Under the pieces are notes generated by a model, which saw only the letters and a list, made by a program, of their open reading frames with translations, made no database searches and was not told where the DNA came from. A program made the translations under genes and the position numbers. From NCBI GenBank assembly GCA_916610825.1, contig OU744450.1:26890350-26954349 (forward strand): 64,000 nucleotides of DNA, read 5' to 3'. This DNA is from Haliclystus octoradiatus. Taxonomy: Eukaryota; Cnidaria; Staurozoa; Stauromedusae; Haliclystidae. Shown piece after piece: positions 1 to 14,639 of this stretch (position 1 is the stretch's first letter; every line of letters starts with the position of its first letter).

Positions 1-267
1 GGAGTCCATGCAAAACTAGAAAAACTATCAAAACACGGTGAATTTGACAATATTCTTGGCAGGCTACGCATTCAAAAAAGAGGAACAGGTGGTGTAGACA
101 CAGCAGCAGAAGGTGGCGTCTTTGATTTATCCAACGCAGATCGTATTGGTTTCTCAGAGGTAGAACTTGTACAAAACGTTGTCGATGGTGTCAAATTGCT
201 TGTGGATATGGAGAAAGCCTTGGAAAAAGGACAGTCTATTGATAAGATGATTCCAGCCCAAAAGTAA
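1..267 (+). CDS. Creatine kinase, C-terminal end (partial)
   Basis: Reading from the first base gives 88 residues and a TAA stop at 265-267. The frame carries phosphagen kinase C-terminal landmarks: [11 protein letters not shown], then [11 protein letters not shown], then the tail DKMIPAQK, which is the usual end of cytosolic creatine kinases. The enzyme moves phosphate between ATP and creatine to buffer ATP. The protein body and catalytic cysteine lie left of the window. The flexible loop with GTGGVD near the active site is intact. Arginine kinase is less likely because of the MIPAQK tail. Cytosolic versus flagellar (three-domain) creatine kinase cannot be told apart from the last segment alone. 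The gene is convergent with the NIT1 gene to its right. Confidence 0.93.
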   Translation, partial: GVHAKLEKLSKHGEFDNILGRLRIQKRGTGGVDTAAEGGVFDLSNADRIGFSEVELVQNVVDGVKLLVDMEKALEKGQSIDKMIPAQK

Positions 268-551
268 ATTAAATATTATAATGTAAAACAATTGGTAAAT
301 ATTTGTGAATCTATAATGAAGTATAAATTAAAAATAGTAATATTTATGTATTGAAAAATCCATTTCTATAGAGATAAGTATATATATGTAAGAATAATAT
401 GATGATTTAAAGTAGATAACTATTGGAAAATGTCAATAAGCAGGTCTCTTCATTTGGTATAGAATATATAGAATCGAATGTTAGTAAACAGGGGCGAGGT
501 CATTAATGGTTTGGAGAGACCGCTACTATCATACATGGATTCGCGCATAGA

Positions 552-3500
552 TTAAGAAGTAACTACGTCGTAAAGATCAGTTCGTTTGTGTTCAGAAACG
601 GGCATACCTTTGCGTGTGGATTGTATTAATTCGCTGTCGATTGACGTCATTGCCATTGAAATACCGTTTGAGCATTGAGCAATTATAGTGCCCCATGGAT
701 CAATCACCTTGAAAACAGATAAACAAATTGAGGGATATTTCATTGTTTAATCTGTGTAACAAAACGCTATTCCATTGAATTTCAAATAACCACAGTCTAT
801 TGAATCATAGCCTCTACAGAAAGAGCATCTCTACAATTATAAAAAGTAGTCAATTTTGTCACAGATATTAGCTAGTCAGGCAGCACAGCATACGAAAATC
901 TTTGGAAAAAGGACAATCTATATTCTATATAGATTAAGACTGAACAATAGGATCATTGGAGCAAATCATAATTCAATGACATATCTACTATTCTGGATCA
1001 TAGTTAAGAAATGTGGTTTTACAAAGATCAAGCATCTCCATAGAAAGAAACATGTCATATCATATATGGGTACGGCACCAAATCAATATACATCCTTCAA
1101 TTTATCCTTGTTATAGTTCAACGATAACTTTAAACGTTCGGTTTTTGAAATTTAGAAAAATGTCAAGAGCCGGGGGGATTTTCGATGTTCTGGATAGGGG
1201 TAGGCCATTTCCATTTTCTTCAGTTTTCAGAAATAAAGAAGGATTGTAATATTTGGAATTATAGAATTGATACCCTAAAATTTTAAAAATTGTTTGAAAC
1301 CACCAGAGCAAATGAAAACTTCAAAAATTTCAGAAATGTTTTATATTGATGCCGTCCATGAGAATCTGGAAAAAGGCACCCTTCATAATGATACGCCCTC
1401 GTCTATCTGATGCATGGAAGTGTACCCCTCCCATGGTGGACAATCATGTTGACAATATTACTCACCATAGAGTGGCCGTACGAATGCCGTTGGCTGTTGT
1501 GTCTGCCGCATTGAGCAGCAGCGATGACGTAACATTGGTTTTCAATTGCTCTACATCTTAGCAGAACCTCAAATTAAAAGAAATAAGAAAGTTCAATTAA
1601 AACAAAACATGATCCAACTAATGAATACATAACTAAACTTTTATTACAGTAGTATGGATTCTGTTAAGTTTTTCTGTTCTGACAAAAGAAAAGAGTATAC
1701 ATAGATGCAGGTGATCTACATACCTGAACGATAGGTTAGTAAACTCAAATGCTCACCATTATAGCGATTACTTCTATAAATCAGCCAGCTGTCTAGAGTG
1801 GTCACTCTTGCAGTGTCTAAGATGGTATTTTCTATTGGACCAACCCTGTATATAAAGGTCACCTGCATATAGTGGTCAATTTATCTACCTCTTGCAGATG
1901 GCTATTATAAACAGGTTTCATTGCATAAAGGAAATCAACTTAAAGGAAATCAATTTAATGAGAAATGTTTATTATTATATATTAGGCCTACTGTTGTGAT
2001 TCCAGTAGAGTTAGAATAGCAGCATACTCTGATTTCATTTCAGAAACATGTTTGAATTTTATTTGCAGCTTTGCCGTGACACATTATAATTCATCCGCAT
2101 TGTGCAATTCAAATCAAATCAAGGTATTAAATGATCGATCGGATAGTTTAACCAAATTTGAAACGCGAGGGCCTGTAACTGTTACTTAAAAATCAGAAAA
2201 ACACGGATTTCAAACAACCGCAGTAAGACACACTTGGGCAGTCTTAAAAAATTTCAGTCTCATTTGGCAGTCTTAAAGCGTTTGAAAACTACAGTATGAG
2301 ATTTTATTATTTACCTCCCAATGAGCCATACCAGTGGCAACAGTAAATGAAGATGGGTACGTCAGAATTGATGCCCCGTTACGTCTTTGAATAATAGAAA
2401 GTTCTGGAAAGCGCACATCATAACACTGGTATCATACTAAGTCAAGAATCAACATTTGATTGAGTTGTAATTATCCATCAAATCATTATTAATCAAATTA
2501 ATAAATATGGAAACGATGATATGGTTGTTATTATATGTGCATGACACAGCCAGCTGCACGTAACCAATAACATATTATGGTTAATCAAATCTTGTTAAAC
2601 TCAATTCATGCACGTTGAATAGCTGCATGTTTATTATCGAAAAAAAAAAAAAAAAAAAATGTTTATTATCGAAAGGTTCATGAAACGTTTAGTCCATTTA
2701 AAGTAGAATACCATGAATGATGGATATACTGAGTCGTGAGTCTCTGTTGAAAAGTTAGGCCTGGGTTATATGGACGCACCGAACTCAATTCGAATTAGGT
2801 GCGACACCGAATTGCATTAAATTCGCATTTGGGGTTATACAGACGAACCGAATGTCGACGATCTTTAAAAACTGGCCAAAATGTCACGTGATAGGAAGTA
2901 GTTTTCTTGGAATTATACCGCATGGTTTGAAACCAGAGTGTTTTGTTTGCATTATTTTTCATTTTCAGCGATTTTTGCGCTCTATTTTGCCTATCTATAG
3001 TTTGAAACTTGTATGAACTAGTAATCTCACAGGTTTTCAAGCATTTTTATAGGAGACAGTTTTTGTTCTATCAAGGCATAGTACTCAGAGCAAATTAAAT
3101 GCAAATTTTCATTATAATAACATATTATGATAAAAGCGACCCCAATTCTAGTGCTGATGCATTGTGATTGACTAAAATAAAACGTTTTTAAAATGTTTTA
3201 AATCATGATTTTGGAAAACATCAGCTTCAATGTCAGCCATCTTTCAATCATATAAACAAGTCACCATAACAACATCCCAAAAGCGATGTTCTTTCTATCG
3301 TATTGCCATGGAAACATCCTTTAAAATAATTATGATTTGCACATCCCCCGGTTTATTGCCATATAAGGTTGATATAGGAGCTCAGTCACGGCACCGTGAG
3401 TCGAATGTATTTAGTTCGGTGCGATGATAGCTCGCTCGTATAACGCGGCGACGAATTTAATTCATGGAGAAGAGCTCCGCACGTCAAGCCTTGACGTGCG

Positions 3501-6500
3501 GAGCTAGCTTGACGCATTTAATGTTTTTTGAGGAATGTTGATGAACCGAATGATGTTATACGAAGCGCGCTATCATGAGATTTAATTCGAATGAATGAAT
3601 CAATTGAGTTCGGTGCGTCCATATAACCCAGGCCTTACCTAAACATACTGGAATGGTATTAAGTACTGGAATGATTTGAAATTTACAAGACACTCTGATC
3701 TAGATTGTTCTCATTCGGCTGAAAACTACTGAAAACTACTAAAAAACGATGCCGTACCCTATTCACTTAGAAGTTTTCAGTACATATTAACAGTAAGACT
3801 TCAGTTTTCCAAAATTAATAGTGGAACATTCAACGTTTTTGAACTTCTTATAAACTATTAATATTAAAGTGTCAATAAAAAAGTTTGTGAATAGTTTATG
3901 AATAATTCACAAGATTTATGAAATGATTTTCAACTCATGAACTGGATTCCACTGGAGATAATGCATTGACATGTGATGATAAGAAAATCAATATTTGAAA
4001 TCAATTTGATGATAAATGTTTATTATTAATTATATTACTGTTGTGTTTTTAGTAGAGTTAGAATAGCAGCATACTTTGGATTTAATTTCAGAATTTTACT
4101 GTGAGACGTTATAGTTCATCCGCACTATACAATTCAAATAAGATCAAGGTATGAAATGATTGAAAGAATACCTTAACCAAATTTGAGACGTAAGGGTCTG
4201 TAACTGTTACTTAAAAATCAGAAAAAACAATATTAGGAATTGAACCCCTGTTTCTCACATCTTAATTTGGACACTCTATCATTGAGCTCCTGGTCTATTC
4301 TGACAAAAGGATACAATTTGCAGACCAATTTTACCAACAGGTGAATCAATTGGATGTGAAATGGCCATTCCAGGTATAGTATGATCACTTTCTTTGAGAG
4401 TAACACTATCTTTGATGTCAATGTTGAAAAGATGTGTTTTACGGTAGACTGATTCAATTATGCCATTACTGTTTATGATCACATGTGAGTTATAAATTCG
4501 ATGACTATCATCTGAGGGTCCCTGAAAAATGAAAACATCTCAACATTATTTTATGCAATGGTACAATGGCACTAAAATGTAGCACAAATCAACACAGTTT
4601 CACATTCTTATCTTATAATCAGGCCATAGAGCTTGGGATAGGACTGGAATAGGGTGCTGGATGTCTTAATTGCAAAATTTGGGGAGGAGATTTCCATGTT
4701 ATCTTAATGCAGGCACGAGAGTCAAGTTCCGTCAAAACTTATAGAAAACATGAAATCTCTCATATGCCTGTGTATAGTAGTCACGTATGAGATCAAGAAA
4801 AACTGACCACTATAGACAGGTCACATGTGGGGCTAATTTGTGAATAAATCATGTGGTTGCTTTAATATATGACATTGGTAAAATGAGTTTATAGACAGGT
4901 GGCTGCTGCTTACAGGTGACAAAACAGCATGTTAGACAGTACTATTTACTGCGGGTTTGATTAACTTAAATTCATTATTCTTCAACAAATGAACAGAACC
5001 AGTTTCCTGTAAACTAAAAAATTATAGGAGAAAAAACTGATTTTGGAAGTTTCTTGAGAATGGATCAAAACAAGTGGCATAATAAATGTAGTAATTCATT
5101 AAAGTAGCGTATTTAATCAAATAAAGCAATTCAAGTACTAGCATGCCTAAATGCTTGATCTGGAAGAACTAACTTTGTTCCTTCATTGGTCGATAGAACT
5201 CAAGGTTATCGCACACCTCCTGTCCGCTGTCAAAAATCATGCTAAACTTGATGTTGATGTCGTTATTACCTTCTCATGAAATCCACCAAGTGATAGCCAT
5301 ATTTTGTTTTCTTGTGCCAATTCTTTGTATCGTGCCATTGTCACGCCAACCAGTGATTCAGCCATAGCAACTGATTGTTCTTTGTTGTTGGCAACAAAAT
5401 CAAAACATTCTGGCAAGAAAGCCATCTAACAATAGCCAACACAAACAAAACATCACATAACAATGTTTCACCTTTTATCACAAACCAGAAAGCTAAAGAG
5501 TCGGACTACTTCAGTCGACAAAAGTTCTAGGTGATCTTAGTTCTAGGTGTTCATTAATTGATTATAAACTATCAGAGTTATCAAGTTCAGCAATTGCTTC
5601 AATTAGAGATGGCCATAAGATTGGCAGTTGGTTGTTCAAACTGTAGTCCTACCATGTCCGTATGCTTCATCAAAGTTCTTCTTATAAGATATCTTCCCCA
5701 TTGCTTGAGTAGCCTAGGCCTATTAAAGGGGATGAAGGGACTAGGTTTATTAAAAGTAAAAGTTGTAAAAAAAATGTCCTCTAAATAATAATAACAATGA
5801 TAATGAGAAGGTCAAGAAAGACAAATTCTGTGGTTCTATCCTCTAAACATGAATCTTATTAAATAATGACAGAATGATCTGTTGCACTTCAGCCACATCC
5901 AAAAATTGACACATTTTGATGATTATTCCAGAAAAGCAGATTGAAACTTTTAATTTGCAGAGTATAAGGTGGTTTTAGAGATATTTCAGAGTTGGCAGTG
6001 AAGAAATGACAGTTAAACCTGTGTATAAAGGCCACCCTCTATAGAGCAGTCACCTGTTTATAGTGGTCAATTTATAACGTTACAAATGGTAGAGAGGTGA
6101 CAAACAGAAAGGCCACCTTCTTTTAGTGGTCAATATTCTCTAATCCCATAACTGGCTATTATGGACATGTTTCACTGTAATTAAATATGCGGCAAGCCGG
6201 CAACCCTTGAGAAATGAGCATTCTTTAATCTATGAATTTGGCTAGACGCAATTATATTTTGCAATAAATTTCAGGGATTCCTGGTTTTCAAGGCCTCACT
6301 GACATGCATATTAGATTGCAAATAATTCATTCTGTGTGATCAAGATCGGTATTTTTCGTTGGGAAAACAGCTGGAAATAACTTTTGACGCTTTTTTGCGC
6401 GACTGCCAGCCATCATATAAATTTGATGTAATTAGTGATTCAATCTTATGGACCATTGCATCACTAAGGCCTACTTTATAAATGTGACAAGAAATTTTTC

Positions 6501-6689
6501 AAATCTAGCACAATAACACTCATGACTATTCCAGGCTAAAATACATATAAGGCATATGACAAATTAGATAATAGTTAGACTCACAACTGCCCCCTTTGCT
6601 TTCGCTTCAATTATCAAACATTTTGCCTGTGAAAAATTACTCTCCTTAGAATCTGTTGAAGTTAGTTGACAAATAGCTATCCAATTCAT
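552..6689 (-). CDS. NIT1: NIT1-type nitrilase (deaminated glutathione amidase)
   Basis: Six exons on the minus strand: 6585-6689, 5270-5425, 4315-4521, 2315-2425, 1466-1567, 552-707. They sum to 837 nt, giving 278 residues, close to the family length without a mitochondrial leader. The start is ATG at 6689 ([13 protein letters not shown]). The nitrilase triad is visible: Glu41 in FLPE, Lys115 in YRKTHLF and Cys157 in CYDVRFPE, which is the first residue of exon 4. LKESDHT, the HWE motif and DPWGT also fit NIT1. The family hydrolyses deaminated glutathione, a metabolite repair step in cytosol and mitochondria. An upstream leader exon could exist but none is seen. All borders are GT/AG; the exon 3 donor (gtatcc) is weak. 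The exon 3 to 4 intron carries a SINE and a Harbinger-like MITE. It lies head to head with CDK9. Confidence 0.93.
1795..1925. repeat. Dispersed TATAGTGGTCA repeat, copy in NIT1 intron
   Basis: This stretch holds alternating GTGGTCAC and TATAAAGGTCACCTG blocks followed by TATAGTGGTCAATTTATCTA and an ACAGGTTTCA end. Nearly the same order appears at 33020-33200, and shorter forms appear at about 4780-4925, 6014-6180, 11960-12125, 23470-23585, 29640-29705, 30830-30905 and 60240-60280. It is an old interspersed family found only in introns and intergenic DNA here. I see no terminal inverted repeats or coding capacity. Confidence 0.7.
1958..2275 (-). repeat. SINE-like element, copy A
   Basis: About 250 bases here match 4003-4226 in the same orientation, with shared blocks such as GTAGAGTTAGAATAGCAGCA, TTCATCCGCA and CTGTAACTGTTACTTAAAAA. 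Copy B continues into a tRNA-like head, so this is read as a tRNA-derived SINE on the minus strand with a decayed head near 2215-2275. It lies in the NIT1 intron between exons 4 and 5. Confidence 0.55.
2627..2672. repeat. Poly(A) tract flanked by a 14-bp direct repeat
   Basis: The 14-mer ATGTTTATTATCGA occurs at 2627-2640 and again at 2659-2672, with only a run of about 19 A between the copies. This is the layout expected for a LINE-mediated insertion that left only its poly(A) tail between target-site duplications. It lies in NIT1 intron 3. Confidence 0.75.
2758..3634. mobile_element. PIF/Harbinger-like MITE (877 bp)
   Basis: The first 33 bases (2758-2790, starting GGCCTGGGTTATATGGACGC) reappear as a perfect inverted repeat ending at 3634. 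The element is flanked by TTA on both sides (2755-2757 and 3635-3637), the target choice typical of PIF/Harbinger elements. Subterminal ACCGAATG blocks are also inverted at about 2847 and 3544. No transposase frame is seen, so it is non-autonomous. It sits in NIT1 intron 3. Confidence 0.85.
3473..3505. other. Near-perfect hairpin palindrome inside the MITE
   Basis: A 16-base arm, AGCTCCGCACGTCAAG at 3473-3488, is followed by one base and its exact reverse complement at 3490-3505. It is GC-rich in an AT-rich context and would form a very stable hairpin. Confidence 0.9.
4003..4300 (-). repeat. tRNA-headed SINE, copy B
   Basis: On the minus strand the element starts near 4300 with an A-box-like GAGCTCAATGATAGAG and a B-box GGTTCAATTCC about 40 bases later, the internal pol III promoter of a tRNA. 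The body (4226 down to 4003) matches copy A at 1958-2210. It lies only 15 bases inside NIT1 intron 3, right after the weak exon 3 donor. Confidence 0.65.
6014..6180. repeat. Dispersed TATAGTGGTCA repeat, copy near NIT1 exon 1
   Basis: Contains ACCTGTGTATAAAGGCCACC, a TATAGAGCAGTCACCTGTTT block and TATAGTGGTCAATTTATAA, the same order of blocks as the copies at 1795 and 33020. It lies in NIT1 intron 1. Confidence 0.6.
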
Positions 6690-6874
6690 GTTATTTCTTT
6701 TTCATTTGGTCCGGCTTGACTGTTCTCCAACGTCATTCCTATTAAAAATCGAAACACTGGTTAACGGTTTACGCTTAATCCTGACTGAGCACACAGTAGG
6801 CTTAGTCTATCGATGTTTCAAGAAGTGGATGCATAAGAGGCAAGATTCGATGGAAATGAAGGTGATTTATTGGG

Positions 6875-6988
6875 CTAGTGTGGATGTGACTTCCCTCCTT
6901 CGCCTTTTGGACCATTCTTAACTGACTCCTTTTCAGGTTTGGCCCCCTTGGCACTTTCGTCAAAGTTCTTTATGGAAGTTTGGAACAT
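6875..6988 (-). CDS. Possible small ORF between NIT1 and CDK9
   Basis: A 37-codon ATG frame on the minus strand starts MFQTSIKNFDESAKG and ends GGKSHPH with a TAG at 6875-6877, directly followed by an AATAAA. It is Lys, Gly and Glu rich and reads like coding sequence. Just upstream on the same strand, about 7022-7165, an open stretch contains the ATG frame MAWALGAAAIGRGKGPK that ends beside a run of C bases. The two could be parts of one small gene, but no convincing splice joins them. I do not recognise the family. It may equally be chance or a decayed gene. Confidence 0.25.
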   Translation of the reverse strand: MFQTSIKNFDESAKGAKPEKESVKNGPKGEGGKSHPH

Positions 6989-7118
6989 TTAATATAGGCT
7001 GTCAACTTTCACACTATTAATTAACCCCCCCCACTTTAGGACCCTTCCCCCGTCCAATAGCTGCGGCTCCCAGGGCCCATGCCATAGCTGGTATGCCTGG
7101 TAAATCTGGTTGACGACT

Positions 7119-7126
7119 TGACGTCA
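7119..7126. promoter_or_regulatory. CRE palindrome between NIT1 and CDK9
   Basis: A perfect TGACGTCA lies between the divergent starts of NIT1 (6689) and CDK9 (7547). CREB/ATF proteins bind this site. Its location suits a shared promoter, but the function is inferred from sequence only. Confidence 0.45.
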
Positions 7127-7546
7127 ATGACAAATTGACAATTGTGAACGCTCCTTGTACATATTTGATAAACAAAGAACGCCACACATCACGGTCCTAA
7201 TGATCTTACCATACAAAATTCATACAAATTCCATAACAGGATGGCGTACAGTATTCCAGGCCACGCTGAAATACCACTCCACTTGGACAGTTGGACTGGC
7301 ACACACAAAGTCAATGAAATTCAACTCAAAATTCTCAAATCCTCAACAAATCACTCTTTTGTGATAACCTCCTTTGCGGTTTTTTCAGAGGCATTTTGCA
7401 TTGCATCGCGGGACACTTTCCCTTTCGTTATTTCTTTTTACCGTTTTATGGCCAACGAAGTTGATGCGTGTGTCTCACGATTTCGACTTCTTTGCCTGAT
7501 AATCGGTTGAAGCCATTAGTTCTATTCAATTATTTGTATCTGTGTG

Positions 7547-9973
7547 ATGAGCAAAGATCTTGTCTTTCCTTTTTGCGATGAAGTTTCAAAGTACGAAAGG
7601 CTTGCGAAAGTTGGACAAGGCACATTTGGGTAAGATGGCGGCCATTATAAAGATGTTTCCAATCACTTACAACTATCCGAAACAATCCCAAATTTGATCA
7701 CTATCCAATAAAATGAAATTACTGTTTCTGTAGGGAGGTGTTCAAAGCACGACACCGAAAGACCATGGATGTCGTGGCTCTTAAAAAAGTCTTGATGGAT
7801 AACGAAAAAGAAGGGGTAAAATGACAAAAATATTTTTCATATTGTGTAACGTAAGTCAACAAAGAATTTGTTTGTAGCCAACTAGCCGTTTGACTTTCAA
7901 ACATCTACCCAACTAAAGTTCAATCAATAAAACGTCAAGGATCCCACATATAGGTTATATAATTTTAACTAAACACACTATAAATTAAAAGTTATACATT
8001 TTCTGATAGCGAATATCATGAATATTAAAATGACAGATAAAGTTACCAATGGAGCGTTAAATTGTTCAAAATAGACCATAAATCCCTGCTTAAACCTGAA
8101 GCCTTGGTTTACAAATGTGTAGCCTATTGGTACGTCTATGTATCTACATAATATCAACATGAGAAAGCATTCCATAAAGGTTATAGATCAGTTATAAATT
8201 CATTAACTCTATTGTGTTATTTATAACTCTTGCATAGGTAGTTTGAAAATTAACCATGTGTGTACGCACATATCTAGTGCAATCAACACAGTGACCACTT
8301 TTCTAAAGTGTTTTACTGGTTTGTACAGTTTCCCATCACTGCGTTACGGGAAATCAAGATCTTGCAGCTGTTGAAGCATGAAAACGTCGTCCAATTGTTG
8401 GAGATATGTAGAAGCAAGGGTATGTTCAATTTTCTACGTAAGTGGATATATCATATTAATCTAAACGTAATCATAAGAAAGTATCAGATTTTACAGCAAT
8501 GTCCGAAAACCTGGTTTCAGGGTCCGACAAAGTCCGGAAACTTGCAAACCTGGTTTGCGGAAGGCTAGCAAAATTCAGAAGGAAAAGTCAAAATGCTGAA
8601 TACATAAATTAAAATTATTAGAAAAATATAAATTTTTTTTTTCGATTTTATGTCAGTACAGTTACTCAAACGTTTATCTAAAAAGTAGAAGTTTGCGGAA
8701 GGTAAAACATTATGTCGGACCCTGCCTGGTTTGTGGAAGGTTGGGAAAATGCAGGTTTGCTGAATACAAAAATTTACAAAGTAGAATTTCAATTTAAGTT
8801 TTTAAAAGTACAGATATTTACAATTTGTTTTTAGTTATGTACTGTACTTAAAATTTCTAATGATTTACAAAATTAAAAACATTTTTCATTCCATTGATTT
8901 AAAAATCATTTGATCACACATATTTATCTTCGAATTGTAAACTGTTTGCTCATCTCTCTGTCGTATTCATTTTATGACAAATAAATCATATCATATCATT
9001 CAAGAAGACACATGGCACATATAGGCTTATGTAATGTGCCAATACATGAGGTGGCGTTATTTATATTTCTGCTTTTGTTATTAAATTATTGATTGTATTT
9101 ATTTTTGTTATAGCTTCACCTTACAACAGACAACGGGCAAGCATCTATTTGGTATTTGAATTTTGCGAACATGACCTGGCTGGTTTGCTAAACAACTCGA
9201 CTGTCAAATTCTCTCTTGGTGAAATCAAGAAAGTGATCCAGATGTTATTGAATGCGTTATTCTTTATTCATTTTAATAAGATTTTGCATCGTGATATGAA
9301 GGCAGCTAATATCCTGATCACAAAAAGAGGAACATTAAAATTAGCTGACTTTGGACTTGCTAGGGCTATCCATTTAAGTAAGGAACCTGAGAAGACGCGT
9401 TATACAAACAGGGTTGTTACTCTATGGTATCGACCCCCAGAACTATTATTAGGCGAGCGAAACTATGGCCCACCTATAGACATGTGGGGTGCAGGCTGTA
9501 TTATGGCTGAAATGTGGACCAGGACACCAATCATGCAGGGAGATGCGGAACAGCAGCAATTATCACTTATTAGTAGCTTATGCGGCTCTATATGCAAGGA
9601 AGTTTGGCCCAATGTAGAGAAGTATGATTTATTTACCAAACTAGAGTTACCACGTAATTTAAAACGACGCGTAAAAGAACGCCTGCGTCACTACGTCAAA
9701 GACCAATATGCTATTGATTTGATTGACAAACTTCTTGCACTTGATCCCAGCCAACGTTTAGATTCTGATGCTGCGCTAAATCATGATTTCTTCTGGAGTG
9801 ACCCCATGCCATGTGATCTAACAAAAACGCTCTCAACACTATCTACATCTATGTTTGAAATGTTGGCCACTCCACGTAGTAGAGGTGGAAAGAATGCTCC
9901 TTTGAAGTCAAATATATCTCAAAGTATTGCACCTCAAAATATCAATGGGGCTAATTATGATCGCGTCTTTTAA
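7547..9973 (+). CDS. CDK9: Cyclin-dependent kinase 9 (P-TEFb kinase)
   Basis: Four exons: 7547-7629, 7734-7815, 8329-8419, 9114-9973, totalling 1116 nt and 371 residues, nearly the same as human CDK9 (372). The start ATG opens MSKDLVFPFCDEVSKYERL. Kinase landmarks are intact: glycine loop GQGTFG, VALKK lysine, the PITALRE helix that gave CDK9 its first name, HRDMKAAN catalytic loop, DFG, the activation-loop threonine in RYTNRVVT, and the RPPELLLGER segment. LNHDFFWSDPMP and a C-terminal RVF tail match CDK9. With cyclin T it forms P-TEFb, which phosphorylates RNA polymerase II and pause factors in the nucleus. CDK12/13 is excluded by length and by PITALRE. Intron 3 holds a local direct repeat. 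Confidence 0.97.
8505..8775 (+). repeat. Local direct repeats in CDK9 intron 3
   Basis: CCTGGTTTGCGGAAGG at 8549 and CCTGGTTTGTGGAAGG at 8725 each lead into GCTGAATACA and AAATT about 45 bases on. A third partial start, CCTGGTTTCAGGGTCCGACA, is at 8511, and its GGGTCCGAC is inverted at 8715. This looks like decayed transposon or tandem material; no coding sequence is seen. Confidence 0.5.
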
Positions 9974-10675
9974 AAGAAAATTTACTTGGGACATTCTGCT
10001 GAAACTGGTTGAGATAAGCGATGATGATATTGATGCGCATCTCTATTTAGAAAGTAGAAGATTAAGCCTTATTGAGATTACATCTGAAAATGCTACGACA
10101 TATTATTTATTTTTCACTCATCATAGCATTAAAATGTAATTTCTTACTTGTAAAGCTACAACGGTCATTCAATACTAAATTAATTTACACAAATATAAAC
10201 TTTATATTCTGATGAGTTGTTGATTTATACTGTCAATTCTAATCAACTTGAGTTAGCATTATCAAATTCTATCAACTTTTAGTTTTATCGGCCAGCTTAA
10301 TTTATCAATAATATATTCTCTTATTTCCATTTATCAAAGGTACTCCAATGGTGGGATTTTGTAAATAATTTTTGCTATTCTATAATTGTATTGACTTTTT
10401 GTTGGTTTTATATCTACTCCTTCGCTTCCCTTGTACTCTTCAGATAAAATAGAATAATCGGTAACGCAGTGGACCCAAAAAAATTATCGACCAATCGGGA
10501 AATGCAATCCTGATCGCTACCATTTTGGATTGGTTTAACCTACACCAGTGAACCGGCAACAGTTTTATACTTTTAAGCAACATCTACTCTCAAAAATTCT
10601 TGAACGTAAAGTCTTTAAGTACGATTACTTCGATATGTTTGTGACCGAATTTGTGGTGATTTAACTTGAATCGAA
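9974..10675. other. Intergenic region, CDK9 to KLHL20
   Basis: About 700 bases, AT-rich, between two plus-strand genes. It must contain the CDK9 3' UTR and the KLHL20 5' UTR and promoter. I see no further gene, no clear repeat and no strong canonical poly(A) signal; an ATTAAA lies near 10127. Confidence 0.5.
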
Positions 10676-14130
<3,455 letters not shown>

Positions 14131-14250
14131 ATAATCAATCTGTAATCGCATTTTTACAGTTAAATTAAATACAACATCATCTCTTACTTACTTTATTCAA
14201 ATGTGAAACGATAGGTCTATATCAAATTTGTATATAATTTATATGTAAAT

Positions 14251-14256
14251 AATAAA
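14251..14256 (+). terminator. Poly(A) signal for KLHL20
   Basis: AATAAA about 120 bases after the KLHL20 stop, in an AT-rich 3' UTR. Confidence 0.5.
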
Positions 14257-14639
14257 TAATATAGTACTCCAGTTAATGATTTTCAAAAACATTTTCAGTC
14301 TTTTACCAACGCTTATCTCTTCTAAATAATGTCTAGACATCTTGTTCACTGACTCTCAACCTTCCCTCTATAACATATACTGTATTATATAGACATCTTC
14401 GTGATGTTTCTTAGCTCTCTAATTCAACTCAAAAAGGGTGTAAAGATAAGTAATAGTAGTAATAGTAGTATAGACAGTCACATTATAGGAATGTGCCGTC
14501 CCTCTTAGGCTTAACATTGCGACACAAAGAATGCCACAAATACAGTCAGACACAAGATCAGACATAGCTGGCAAAGAAACTTATAAATAACACAATTCAT
14601 GAATATTATGTTGATTTAGATAATAAATGTACATTTATT

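Noticed and set aside
643..650. TGACGTCA palindrome
   Set aside because: It falls inside the last coding exon of NIT1, so it is explained by codons and not taken as a regulatory site.
901..930. 20-base match to the creatine kinase 3' coding end (TTGGAAAAAGGACA)
   Set aside because: The similarity does not extend to either side, so it is too short to call a pseudogene; chance or a micro-duplication is possible.
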